A stretch of DNA of 64,000 bases, taken from positions 2,222,609 to 2,286,608 of the forward strand of contig NC_019863.2 of the NCBI RefSeq assembly GCF_002234675.1, given 5' to 3'. This document shows, one piece after another, positions 38,501-50,200 of the stretch. The stretch comes from Oryzias latipes. Lineage: Eukaryota; Chordata; Actinopteri; Beloniformes; Adrianichthyidae. The first letter of the stretch is position 1; each line of letters starts with the position of its first letter. The translations under genes were made by a program, and so were the position numbers. Below the pieces are notes generated by a model. It searched no databases, had not been told where the DNA came from, and saw only the letters and a list, made by a program, of their open reading frames with translations.

Positions 38501-41275
38501 CATTCTGTTCATTTATAACGTTTGAACTCTTAATCCTGAAAAATACTGGTCACTTTACTAATCACTTTACTTTACTAGTCACTTTACTTTACTAGTCACT
38601 TTACTTTACTGGTCACTTTACTTTACTGGTCACTTTACTTCTTTGAATGTCACCTTTGCTGTTTTTGGATGCCGCAGACAAAAAGAATTTCCCTCTTGTG
38701 GGATTAATAAAGTCTATCTAATCTACTCTAATCTAATCTAAACAAAATGCAGTTTAATACAGGTCAGATTGGTCATGTAGAAAACACACTAGGTAAGCCA
38801 TGAGCTCTGTAGGATTTACAATTGGTGGGCCTCAAGCTCCCTGCTCCATTCAAAACTGTACAGCTGGATGGTTCCAATGCCTGTCACCGTTTTCTTATTT
38901 GTGCTACTGTTAGCTTGAAGTTGTGAGGTGCTAATAGTAGTACATATAGATGGGGGGGGGGGTTCCTCGCACCAACAGACATTTCTAAGGAACTAATGCT
39001 GCAGTGCAGAAGCCTAGAAAACAACACAAGTTTTAAGATTTCAGCTAAAACGGAACAGTCATTGTTAGAAGACCACTGGGAACGCGTTTTAAAACGGATC
39101 CAAAGAGGATCGGAGTGGGACTTTAAGAAGTTCATTAGATTTACGTGACGTTTCAGTCAGACAACTCATGCAGTAAAGAAGATTTATATCCATATTTCTT
39201 TTGGTTTGGCATAAGACTCCGTTCAGATACATAAAACTTTGGGTATTAAACTACCCCTAACAGACCTCACAGGTGGAAGCCGGGGAGGAGGGTGGGGTGA
39301 TGATCGCAGAGCTCGCGGAAATGGAGAAGAGGGATTGGACCGCACACCTGGAAATAAGTAGGACGCTGAACAGGTGAGTTAATTAGACGGAACCACCATC
39401 AGGGAGGAGTAACCAGGTAAACGCACTGCTCGAGTTGCCTGCCCGAAATACTCTCAAGGTCGTTCATTTTTGGTGCAGTGCCTTAAGTGATTTTATGCCT
39501 TTCCCCTTTTTTCAAAGTCTTGTTTGTTGTATTGTTTGCATGCTTCAAATGTGTCTCAGTCTGTGAACTATAGACCAGTGGTCCCAAACCCCCGGGCCGC
39601 GGGCCGGTACCGGTCCGTGGGTCATTTGGTACCAGGCCGCACAGAAAAAATAAAAGAACTTACATGACTTCAGTTTTATTTATTTCGAAATCTGAAAGAT
39701 GTTTGATTTTGAAAAAATGCCAGATTCTCTGTTACATCCGTCTATGTTACCTTTTGATGCAGGCCAATTCGCTCGTCTCGGTCATGTGAGAGGATACCGC
39801 TAAAATAAAACCCAGGAACTAGCAAAATGACTAAAAAACAAATGCCTTGGAAAGTTTCTTTGCCAAGTGGAAAAGGCCCAGCCAGAAGACAGAAGAGGAG
39901 CCTTTCACTTGCAAAAAAATAAAGCTACATTTAATAGACAGTATCAGAAGTCCTACTTAAAATACGGATTTATCCCAACGGGAGATTCCCTAGAACCATT
40001 CAGCATCGTGGTGAGTTGGATTTTCCATGCACTTATTTTGAAAGTATGTTTAAATGTTTCTAATAATAGCGACCAGGGAGTGTTGCGGGCAGAGAGGACG
40101 TTGCTTATGTCATAATTCGTGTTTATTGTTATGTTTAGAAAATACCACATGCAAGTCATATTATTTTGTTGTACTGTAGTATCGGTCACGTGCATGTTTG
40201 GTCTGCGGTCGGAGTTCCGCAGGCTGCAGGGGTTACTGTCGGAGCTGGCATCACAGGGAATGAAATCAATCCCCTTTGCCTGCTTTGGTCAAAATAGGGT
40301 TGAGCACGGGTGTTTGTTTTTGCCTACGGGTCCTTTCATCTGGGAGTTGTGTTGTTTCACCCTTAGTTATTTCTTCCTGTTGTGTTTACTTCTTTTTAGC
40401 ACCATGAGTGTGGGAAGGCGAGAGGATGAAGACACCTGTGCGATGTTCAATGTTTTAGTGTGTCAAAATAAAAGTGCAGGGTACATCTTATCACGTGTCT
40501 CTGCCTTTATTAGAGCGTTGCTGCAGCGTGTGTCCGCCACATATAACAAACTGGTCTGTGAGAATTTTGCCAGACATCAAACCGGTCTGTGGCGCAATGA
40601 AGGTTGGGGACCTCTGCTATAGACTATAGTAATAAAGCTGACATATGCTAATCAAAATGTATTTGACATTATTGGAGAAGATGCTGAAGAACTGTTGGAA
40701 ACATCACTCTGTTGTAGTTTTTGCTGAAGGTCTAAGGTCATGACCTCTGCCGCAGGTGGAGCTTTACCAGGATGTCTGCAGTGGAGATGGAGTTATCAGT
40801 GTAGATGGCGAGCTTGCTGGCTGTGAGGGGGACCGTCTCTCTCATTTTGGAGGCCACAAACATGCAGACTGTTCCCAGGAGCTGCAGGCTGGACTTCTCT
40901 ATGCAGAAACGTTTGAGGTAGGAGTCCAGATAATGTACCGCCAGGGGGAACACCTCCTGCTCACAGAGCTGCTCCTCACACACCTGCCAGACAGCGCGTG
41001 CGGGGACGTGAGGAGCAGTGACTTTCTCCTGAACAATTCTCTAAGTTTCCAACCTTAAACATCCACACGGTGAGGATCCTCCTCATGTAGGGCTGGATAT
41101 CTCTTTGCTCGGAAGCGCAGCGGGAGTCCGGGCTCGCCCCTTCCAGGGCTCGAAGGTTGAGGAGGACTCGGAGGTCTCCGGTGACGGTTGGGTCGGTCCC
41201 CGCCCGAATTACCACCACAGTCCGCATTTTTGGAGTATTTTCTGCATCTAAACCCGGAACGAAACCCTCCATCAT
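35598..41275 (-). CDS. D-type cyclin, divergent (ccnd3 / cyclin Dx-like), complete
   Basis: Five exons join in frame to about 332 aa: 41275-41054, 40983-40768, 36826-36664, 36162-36029 and about 35861-35598. Introns are GT-AG. D cyclins activate CDK4/6 to phosphorylate RB in G1. The cyclin box is clear: [15 protein letters not shown], then [40 protein letters not shown] and LAIYTDNS. The fold continues with [19 protein letters not shown] and the weaker [19 protein letters not shown]. Exon boundaries match vertebrate CCND genes. Oddities: no LxCxE RB-binding motif in the N-terminus (starts [14 protein letters not shown]), no TPxDV phosphodegron at the C-terminus, and a long unusual tail, against about 290-295 aa for CCND1-3. 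The adjoining bysl and med20 match human CCND3 surroundings, but orientation relative to bysl differs. It may be ccnd3 or the fish/frog cyclin Dx; I cannot decide. An alternative start is the second Met, or the Met in PKMRTVV. Confidence 0.9.
37060..38115. other. Cyclin gene intron 2, right part: nothing recognised
   Basis: Unique-looking AT-rich intron sequence without coding or repeat signatures that I can support. Confidence 0.5.
38120..38740 (+). mobile_element. L2-like LINE 3' end
   Basis: The translated wording at 38120-38340 ([49 protein letters not shown]) is the C-terminal end of a fish L2-like ORF2; 'gctaccgcaggtcattcctc' recurs at 54500. The 3' region has a short tandem 'ggtcactttacttta' array (38545-38640). 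It ends in aataaagt followed by an atctaatcta microsatellite tail, typical of this LINE group. Confidence 0.75.
38880..39124 (+). mobile_element. Right-end fragment of the TIR element family
   Basis: It ends 'aggatcggagtgggacttta', the mirror of the terminus at 10292, and contains 'gaccactgggaacg' shared with 62520. The left part is lost. Confidence 0.55.
39576..40616 (+). mobile_element. hAT element with perfect 8-bp TSD and BED-type transposase remnant
   Basis: CAGTGGTCCCAAACCCCCGG (39576) faces a right end whose reverse complement is CAGAGGTCCCCAACCTTCAT (ending 40616). The 8-bp duplication ctatagac flanks both sides (39568-39575 and 40617-40624). Inside, 39900-39990 encodes [20 protein letters not shown], the segment ahead of the BED zinc finger in fish ZBED5-like hAT transposases. 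The rest of the transposase is missing, so it is an internally deleted copy. It sits in intron 2 of the cyclin gene. Confidence 0.88.
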
Positions 41276-41400
41276 CGCCGAAAACCCCCCAACTGCGCAA
41301 CAGCTAGCTTAGTGAGCTAGCAGCATTAGCTAGTCTGGGTCCAAAAATGGCGCAAAAGTACAAAAAAATTTAAAAAAAACGCTTAAACACCTGGATATAA
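41276..41400 (-). promoter_or_regulatory. Immediate 5' flank of the cyclin gene
   Basis: A moderately GC-rich stretch (41050-41300) gives way to A/T-rich sequence. Tandem gctag motifs occur (41300-41335). No defined element can be assigned. Confidence 0.35.
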
Positions 41401-41599
41401 AAAAACTACTTTTTAAAAGTAATTTCTGATGAATAAAAAGGCGAAAAAGAAAAAAGAATACTCTTTAGCTTTAAATTGTAAAATGTTTTGAATTATTTAA
41501 ATTTCACCCTTTGTGCAATTTTTCGGTGCCCTTCATAAAAATCGCAAGCTTGAATTTTTTTAAATTAAGTTTCCTTGAGCTGGCTATAAATATAGCAAG

Positions 41600-42187
41600 T
41601 AGGGGTGTAATGATTCATTTTAACAAGTTTGATTCATATCCTATTTTGTAGTTGGCAATTCGATTTCGGTTCATTTTGAACTGATTTTATCCAATTTACT
41701 GACATAAAATGGATCCAGGACGTCCTTAACCAAAACTTCCATGTAGTTGAAGTTTTCCAGATTTCTTTGAGAGAATCAAGTGTAAATTAAATATGTGTAC
41801 AAAAAAGTAAACAAGAATGAATGTCAAATCCGTGCACATTTTAGTTTCCTAAAGTTCAGCCCACTGTTGTTTTTCCACATCCAAGTAATCCAAAGGGAAC
41901 AATATTGGAACTTTCTAGCATACTGGATGGTCACTTGTCTTTGCTAAATTCAAAGTGTTTCCTCTCATTGGACAGGAATGATGGCTTGATGATTTTTGTC
42001 ATCTGTCATCACACCTGTGGTCTGCTGTGATGGCACTTGGTCGATACGGTAAAGTAAATTAACCTACCATATCTCAATCCAAAATTGATTAATGGTAGGC
42101 TGTATATCAACTCGATTAACAACTTGCCTCAACAAGACAGATCGGTTGGATCATAGGAATAGAAATCGATTCATCACTACACCGCTA
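41600..42187. mobile_element. hAT-like MITE with near-perfect TSD
   Basis: The left end TAGGGGTGTAATGATTCATT (41600) faces the reverse complement TAGCGGTGTAGTGATGAATC (ending 42187). Flanks are atagcaag (41592-41599) and gtagcaag (42188-42195), 7 of 8 identical. There is no coding content. Confidence 0.75.
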
Positions 42188-42593
42188 GTAGCAAGTATAC
42201 TACACCATGTATGCATAGTTCAGGAAGTATAATAACTGAATATGTGAACATTTTAAGTTGACAATATATAGATAGTGTATAAAAAGTTAACTTTTAGACT
42301 AAGGATACTTGTAGACTAGTATTTGCTAAAGGTACTCACAAATTCAGCCTGTGGATCCAGTTATTTCACCAAACTGTAATAACATTTTACATGTTTCTAC
42401 ATGAACTTGGTTTCCAGGAACAGCTTTTTTGGGGTTTTCTTGTTTCATTTGGGATTTTTATGATTCCAGACATGGATTTTGGACTTGCAGGGCTACCTAC
42501 AGTCACCTTTCAGGCCAAAACTGGTTGTTGGTTTTGCGCTCAGGACCAAAAATCCTCTTATCATGCCTTTGTGAAAAACAGGGTTGAACAAAA

Positions 42594-42675
42594 ATACTTT
42601 AAATCAAATCAAGGTTTATTTATATAGCACTTTTAAAACTCAGGTCACTCAAAGTGCTTTGCATAAAAATATAAT
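42594..42675 (+). repeat. Short dispersed repeat fragment
   Basis: 'ggtttatttatatagcactt' plus 'caaagtgctttgcat' matches a very common fish interspersed motif. It is too short to classify. Confidence 0.5.
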
Positions 42676-42679
42676 CAAA

Positions 42680-43430
42680 TTTAAAAAAAAAAAAGGACAT
42701 TGTATTGATCTAATCAATTCATCAAATTGATGGCTCTCTATTCCTTTCAGGCTATTTCTTGTATTATGGGGAGCAAAAAAAACACACTTTTCTGTTAGTT
42801 TTTTTTTTAACATTAATAGGAGTTACATATCTGTTTTGAAACATTTAGCAGGGGGAAAATTATTTTTCATGAAATAACTAACATTTTTCTCCATCTGCTC
42901 TTCTCACAGTTCGGGCCACAAGTATTCAAAATTAGTTTTGGTAAAGTTTAAAAAAAAAACAGTTTAATCTCATGAAATTTAATCATATCGTCAGCATGTG
43001 AGTCAGAATCAAATTGAGTATTTTGGCAGTGACAGTGCTGGTGAAAGATCTTCCTCAAACAGTTTCAGCAAACTTAGTATTTGGACATTTATTTCGACGT
43101 AAATCTTTAATCGGCCTTGAGAACCTGATGGGTTCCCATCAGGTGTTACCATTAAAATCAGAGAAACTGTTGGGACATTTGTTTGGCAGATGGTTGCTAA
43201 ATTCTGGGCCAGAGCGGTCATCGAATCTCCTCTGGTTTTGTACAATACTACCTGATGAGAGTTGCTGTTTAAAAACATGTTCATTTTACTGCAACATGCA
43301 AACAACTAAATTTCATGATCTGTCGTCATGAGGTTAGAATCCTGTTACAGCAACGTGCAATCAATTCAACACTTTGGCTCTATTACCCAAGTAATTTAGG
43401 TCCTTGTTAGATCCTTTACATGTTCTATCA
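42680..43430. other. Intergenic, nothing recognised
   Basis: AT-rich sequence with no supported gene. A short perfect hairpin 'gaacctgatgggttc' occurs near 43121. Confidence 0.45.
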
Positions 43431-43433
43431 TTG

Positions 43434-43899
43434 TGTGTCCGAATTCCTTCTCTACCCAATACATAGTGCACTAAATAATGCATTCGCCATTTTGTAGTGC
43501 TGCCCGAATCTACATTTCCAAAATCCAGTGCCCTAGAAATTTCCAAGAGGTCTCTGCAAAATTCCAGTGTGCATCGATGCTCACTAGATCAACGAATATA
43601 GACCACAATGCATTGCGTCGGAACAATTTTTGCCAAAAAAATGTATTAAATTGTATGTTTTTTAATAAACAATCAACGTTTTCGTTATCTTCTGAAGACA
43701 GTGGACTCATAAATGATCATCGCAAAACACTAATTTTAAGAAGATTTTAACTTTGTGAAATCGATGATTTCATATTCGCTATTTAAAAATAAAAAAGTAG
43801 TCAGCATGGTGTCGAATTACTTTAAAATTCAGGGCACTACATAGTGCCGCACTATATAATTTTTTAGTAGTTGGGGGTTAGGGTGGGAATTCAGACACA
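43434..43899. mobile_element. TIR element (TGTGTCCGAATTCC termini)
   Basis: The left end TGTGTCCGAATTCC (43434) pairs with right-end reverse complement TGTGTCTGAATTCC (43899). Subterminal 'acatagtgc' motifs appear on both sides. Non-coding; superfamily uncertain. Confidence 0.65.
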
Positions 43900-44011
43900 G
43901 CCTTAGTATTAATGTAGATTCGTTTCCAGCTAATCAGCAGTTTTCTCCTCAATTAGTGTCCCTGAATGATGTAAGATGTAAAGAAATAAATCAACTTTTA
44001 CAAATTAGGTT

Positions 44012-44017
44012 TTTATT
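44012..44017 (-). terminator. Candidate polyadenylation signal of bysl
   Basis: AATAAA on the minus strand lies about 225 nt downstream of the bysl stop codon. Confidence 0.45.
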
Positions 44018-44239
44018 TTTATTCCAAATAGTTTCCTTAAAGAAACAAAAATTTTACCAAACTCTTAAACTGATGTAAGGACAGTTATGGGCACAAACCG
44101 GTTCATATTGTTCCTGGCGTTCTCTAGGGAGGCACAGAGTTTTGAAACCCTCTCCGTGTTACAACAAGAAGTTTGATTTACTGGAAGATCTATAATCATA
44201 AAGAAATGTGAGAAGAATGATCAACTTTCCTAGCATGAA

Positions 44240-47200
44240 TCAGTGCATTTCTACAGTAACAGGAAGCCCAATTTCAATGTCCCTGGACTCTGAGTTTTGT
44301 AACTCCCTACGAATTTCTGCAGAAATGGGAGGGTGTGTTTGAAGCTTGAGTAGCTCCAGCAGAGCCGTTTTCTGTTCAGAGGCCAGGTCAGCCTTGTAGC
44401 GCTGTGCCAGGGTGAGCAGACTCTGATGCCACAGCACAGGAAGAACACGTTTTTCACTACGGAAAGACAGGAAGTGGGCCACCAAGGCATCCAGGACACG
44501 GAAAGGCAGGGCGTACTTCTTGTCGAGCAGCAGACGCAGGAAAATGCTGTTGGCGCCGTTATACTCCATCTCTGCCAACTTCAGCATTGCAGCGCTGAAA
44601 GGCAAAATCAAACCTCTTATGTAATGTTGGGCTTGCCACAGTAGAAAGTATTACAAAGCTGGTTTTATCAAACAATAACATCTGGACATCAGGGTGCAGA
44701 GGCCTCACCTGGAATGCAGCACAGGGATCGAACACTTTGTGAGAATGCTGCCAATGATGATGGCTTCTCTGAGAGTGCATGTCCCAGATTCACACAGAGG
44801 AATCAGTATACCTGTTTAACAATAAAAAATAAACCAGGTGAAGACCATAGGGAGTAAATGCTCCACAGGGTAAATTTCCATAAAAATAAAAAATAAACGG
44901 GTTCTATATGAATTATTGAATTCGTCTAACATGTTACATTTTGGACAACTGTTAGCTTGTGGGCAGCTTTATAGACATTTGCATGATAGGTTTTATTGTT
45001 CATTTCATTCAGACTCTTGTAAAATGCTTAAATGCAGTTTTGTTTAGGACAAACGTTCAGCTTGTATGCAGACGATGCAGTCTTTTACATACATTAGGGC
45101 CGGCCAGCTCATTCCTGGTCCTGGAGATCTACCACCCTGCCTGTTTTCCAGCTCTTCCTGCAATCCTTCCTGCTGATCACCTGGATGGAACAGGTGTGTT
45201 CATTCAATCATTATGTGGAGATATCTGACTGAGCTAATCAGGACCCAGGAGAGCTTGGAGATCTGGGAAACAGTCAGGGTGGTAGATCCCGAGGACCAGG
45301 AACGAGCTGGCCTACATTATGGAAACACTTTAAACGGTTTCTAAAACGGTGACAAATCTTTCTGCTTACCCATCTAAAAACAGCTTGAATGTTGTTTACT
45401 AAAGCTAACAACTTGAAAGGTGTTCTTAATATATATACATCACGCAATGTAGAGAAGATTGAAAGTTTTAGGTGTTCACTTAGACCAGGGGGGTCAAACT
45501 CATTTACATTGAGGGCCACATCAGCATAGTGGTTGTCCTCAAAGGGCCAGATATAACTTATACATGTAACTTAATGTAAAGAAAAATAAATGTAACTACT
45601 CCTTAATGTTAGATTACTCATTTGTTTATTTATTATAACTTTTTAAAGTGACAATTACAGTTGCATAGAAACATATGTTTTCTTCTTACTTTAGCATAAA
45701 TCCTTTTACATTTGATTCTGTCAGGTTAGGTTATATGGACAGTGTTTAAGTCCTAATGTATAGTTGCCCAATCTGATATTTCAAGTCCGATTCCCCCTAG
45801 ATATGAATAAATACACACCAATTTTTATTTTAAGAAATTAAAAACCTTTATGCTCTCGCAGGCCACATAGAATTTTGCCCCGCGGGCCTTGAGTTTGACA
45901 CGTGTGACTTAGACCAAACATTTCGTCAATTACACAAGTAGCATTAATGATGTGGCTAAAAGCCTCCAAAAAGAACCATTTCTAATTCTAAATAATAAAC
46001 ATTTAGCCCATGTGCTATCTTGTGGGGTCCAGATGACCCCCACCCTTACATTGACGTGTTCTCCCTACCATGACAAAGGTGGATAAAGGTGAAAGATTTC
46101 ATGTAATCCATGGACACCAGTGAAGATCACAAATCATTGAAGAAAAAAGGTTCAGAGCACTGCCTCCAAGAGACAAACTACGTGCCTCCAAGGCACGTTA
46201 ATGTTGGGAGTGGGGTCATCTGGACCCCACCAGACAGCACAAAGGATAAAAAAAAAAAACTTTTTAGCATAAAATATTATTAGTTTTGTTACCCTTATCA
46301 GGTATGAATGTATGATAAAAAAAAATTGCTCCACAACCCTAAAAAATTGTTCAACATAGTCTACAGCAGAAAACTAATAAGTGGAAGCAAATGGATAGAA
46401 TACCAGTTTAATCTCCATAAGATCCTCTCCCTTTTTGCACCAAGACATTAGAAAAAAGACGTCCAGATACGTCACAAATACGGGCCTTCAATAGTCGCTT
46501 ATTAAACTTATCTGTGTTTCGTTTGCACTCATTTAATTTCATTTTTCTCTATTGTAAATGTAACTTTATAATGTTTTAGTAGTTTGCCCCCCCACACACG
46601 CACCTGTCCAGGTAATGTGTGACTCTGAGGTCAGAGATAGTTTAGCTCAGTAGGAAGTATCTGCTACTGCTAATAAATATAAATACAGTTCTGTTTTATA
46701 TTATGATTAAAGCTTTAATTATCATTACTCATCTTGAGAGGATAATACTTGTATCAATGGTTATGGAAGCTTAGGTATTAAAGACAAAAGATGATGTTGC
46801 TGCACTGGAGAGAAGCACTGCCACCTAGTGGTGACACTTGGAGGGGATGTTATGTTTTAAAGTAGGTCATAGTTTGGTTTGGAACAATGGTCTTCTTAAA
46901 CTGAAACCCTTTTTAAACATGAACAGCAACAGCATTAAGGGATAGAATATCTTTATATAATAAAGTTGTAGGTATTGAAACTATTTGACTCAGTTTAGTA
47001 CATATGAATTATTATCCTCCCAGAACCAACAAAGTCATCTGGCCTGCAGACATTTAGTAATCTTTGATCATATTTTTTTTTTTACAATCAAGTATACATA
47101 CTACAGTCATTTAATCTGTGACACATTCCAATGAAAATAGATTCCATGATTTGCAAAAAGCTGCTAAATCCTTGCATTTATTTCCAAATTTGTTTTTGCT

Positions 47201-50200
47201 TTGACATGTTTTCTTGGTGCTAGTTTTGTTGATGATGAGGTGTGCTCCTGACCATTTGGCCAGGTTGCCCTTGCAAAAGAGATCTTAATCTCAGTGGGTT
47301 ATCAGGTTAAATCAATTAAAAGGGAATTAAATCACTGACTTCTTTCATCAATGGCTAAAGCCGCAGGGATTGGAAAACCTGACTGTTCCTCTCAACTCTG
47401 CAGATTACTGACTTCTCTTTAAAGAAAAGAAGAGCAAAGATCTTTTTATACTCCAACTCAGGTGAGTCAAAAAGACACTAAAAAAACTGCCAATATAGAA
47501 CTTTGACAGCTGCTTAACGGTATGTTTTTTAAAATCTTGGGTCTCTGAAGTGATATCAGCTTGTATTTTTTAATATTCCATTTGTCACCAAACTCAAAGA
47601 TCAAAATTGTTTGCAGACATTAAAAAACCAACGTTCTCCCTCCACATCTGAAGCAGCGGTACCTTTAAACCATGCTCCCGGTTTGAAGAGGGCCTTCTTC
47701 AGAGCGCTGTAGAGATGGAAGTTCAGCCGCTTGTACTCTGCAATGTCATCCCTGACCCGCGGCAGCAGCACCAGGTTGTAAAATCGCTGAGCCATTCGTT
47801 CCTTGAGATTTGAAGAGAAAATTCTGCGACAGAAACATTTAAAATGCTGTTTATGAATGTTGAACATCTGACGGGTCCATCTGCGGTCCTTGTTTATAAA
47901 ATCACCTGGTTGCTTGGTACATGGCAGCTGCACTCCAGCTCTCAGGCTCAGTCAAATACAGGACCTGCTCCCAGTTTGCCAGCGCAGGAATGATCTTAAA
48001 AGCCTTTGGCAGTTTACCGCTGCGATATTTGGACAGAACCTGAACCAAGAAACAAACAAAGAAATCAGAACTCCTCAAACAATGCAGAAAATAAGATATT
48101 GAATATTTATGTGTTCAAGTTTTTCAACGAGATCCCCCCTTGATCAGTTTAAATGACTAAAATGTATGGACATATATGAAACGTCATCAAAAAATACATT
48201 TAAGGGGGATCACCTATACTCTAAATCAGTGTTTTTCAACCAGTGTCCGCGGCACACTAGTGTGCCGTGGGAGATGGTCAAGTGTGCCGTGGGAAATTGC
48301 CCTCATTAATCATTCACTGATCTAAAAACATTTCCCATCTCCAGGATTTCAGCTCTGTGTTCATCCAAACAGGCCCTGATAAAACACTGAGGAGTTAGGA
48401 ATATGAACGATCTTAAAATTACTATTTCTTTGTGTTTATTTAATTCTATTAAAGACATTTTGATAAGAATGACGTTACCGCGATTTACCTGCAGCTATGA
48501 CAGTTTGTGGAAAAGTCCCGTCCCTTTAACTGTCTCCACCAATCATTCTTGAAGGCTTAATCACATGTCATCAGTCTGACCAATCAGAAGTGCTTAAAGT
48601 CTTCACTTCCTTGTTCTTAATTCTGCTGATAAAGTCGCTCAGTTCTAACAAAAATACCAGCTAGAGCTCGTCTTTAGCGGTGTAGCTTTCCACAGAGTCC
48701 GGTGTCAGACCGTGAAACAAGTGGACAATACAATGAAGCTCAGAGACGCGAGTCTTTCTGCAAGTTTTCGGCACTTTTCACACCACACCTCCCATGATGC
48801 ATTGGCTTAAAGGGCCAGTGTCCCAGCGCACAATGAGTTGTCCTTGCGAAATTTTTGGGTTGTACAAAAACAATCGATATAATTTAAAAAAGCGCTGTTT
48901 TAGGTGAGACCGATGTGACGAAAGAAAAAAATTCATTGGCGGATTTTTAAAGAATTTTCTTGGTGCACAAAAAAGGCGTTTAGCTCCAAAAAACAAGCAA
49001 GAATTCAGTCCAGACTGTTACTTCTACTGTAACCCTTGTGCTATCCTAGGCACTCTAACGTAGGGAGTTGGGTCATCTAGACCAGTGTTTTTCAACCAGT
49101 GTGCCGCGGCACACTAGTGTGCCGTGGGAGATGGTCAAGTGTGCCGTGGGAAATCACCCTCATTAACTGATATAAAAACATTTCCCATCTCCGGGATTTC
49201 AGCTCTCTGTTCATCAAAATAGGCCCTGATAAAACACTGAGTAGTTAGGAATATAAAAGATCGTAAAATACTTTTTCTTTGCGTTTATTTTATTTTATTA
49301 AAGACATTTTGATAAGAATGATGGTACCGCGATTCAGCTGCAGCTCCGGCTGTATTTAGGAAAAGTCCCGCCCCTTTACCTGTCTCCACCAATCATTCTT
49401 GAAGGCTTAATCACATGTCATCAGTCTGACCAATCAGAAGTGGTTAAAGTCTTCACTTCCTTGTCCCGATTTAGCTCGTAAAATCGCTCAGTTCTAACAA
49501 AAATACCAGCTAAATCTCGTCTTTATCGGTGCAGCTTTCCACAGAATCCGGTATCAGACCGTGGAACAAGTGAACAAAACAATGAAGCTCAGAGACGCGA
49601 TCTCCGCCGGCCGTTTTTTGCACTACATCTCCCATGATGCATTGGGTTGTGAGAGTGAAAGCGCACAAGGAGATCTGTTGTTAAACGTCTTGAAACCAAC
49701 GAACACACATCAAACTGTTTTTAAATCTTCTAACTTAACTTTTATTGCAACTTTTAGAAAAAAAACAGCTGCAGTTTCCAGCTTTTTCTGCAACAATTAT
49801 CTCAAAAATGCATGCGAGATTGTGGAGGGGCTGTAGATCAATACATACTGAGTTTCTCCGTTTTTTTTTTTTAATTTTTGGATCCTGGTGTGCCGCGGGA
49901 TTTTTTTTAAGGTTAAAGTGTGCCGTGGCTCAGAAAAGGTTGAAAAACACTGATATAGACCCACTAGACAGTGCTCTGAACCTTTTTTCTTCAATGATTT
50001 GTGATCTTCACTGGTGTCCATGGATTACATGAAATCTTTCCACCTTTATCCACCTTTGTCATGGTAGGGAGAACACGTCAATGGAAGGGGGGGGGGTCAT
50101 CTAAGATAGCACAAGGGTTAAGTAGTTCTTCTATTCTCCACTCGTCACCTGTATTAAATGCCACCTGGTTTTTTTTTTGTTTTTTCTATTGGTTATCAGT

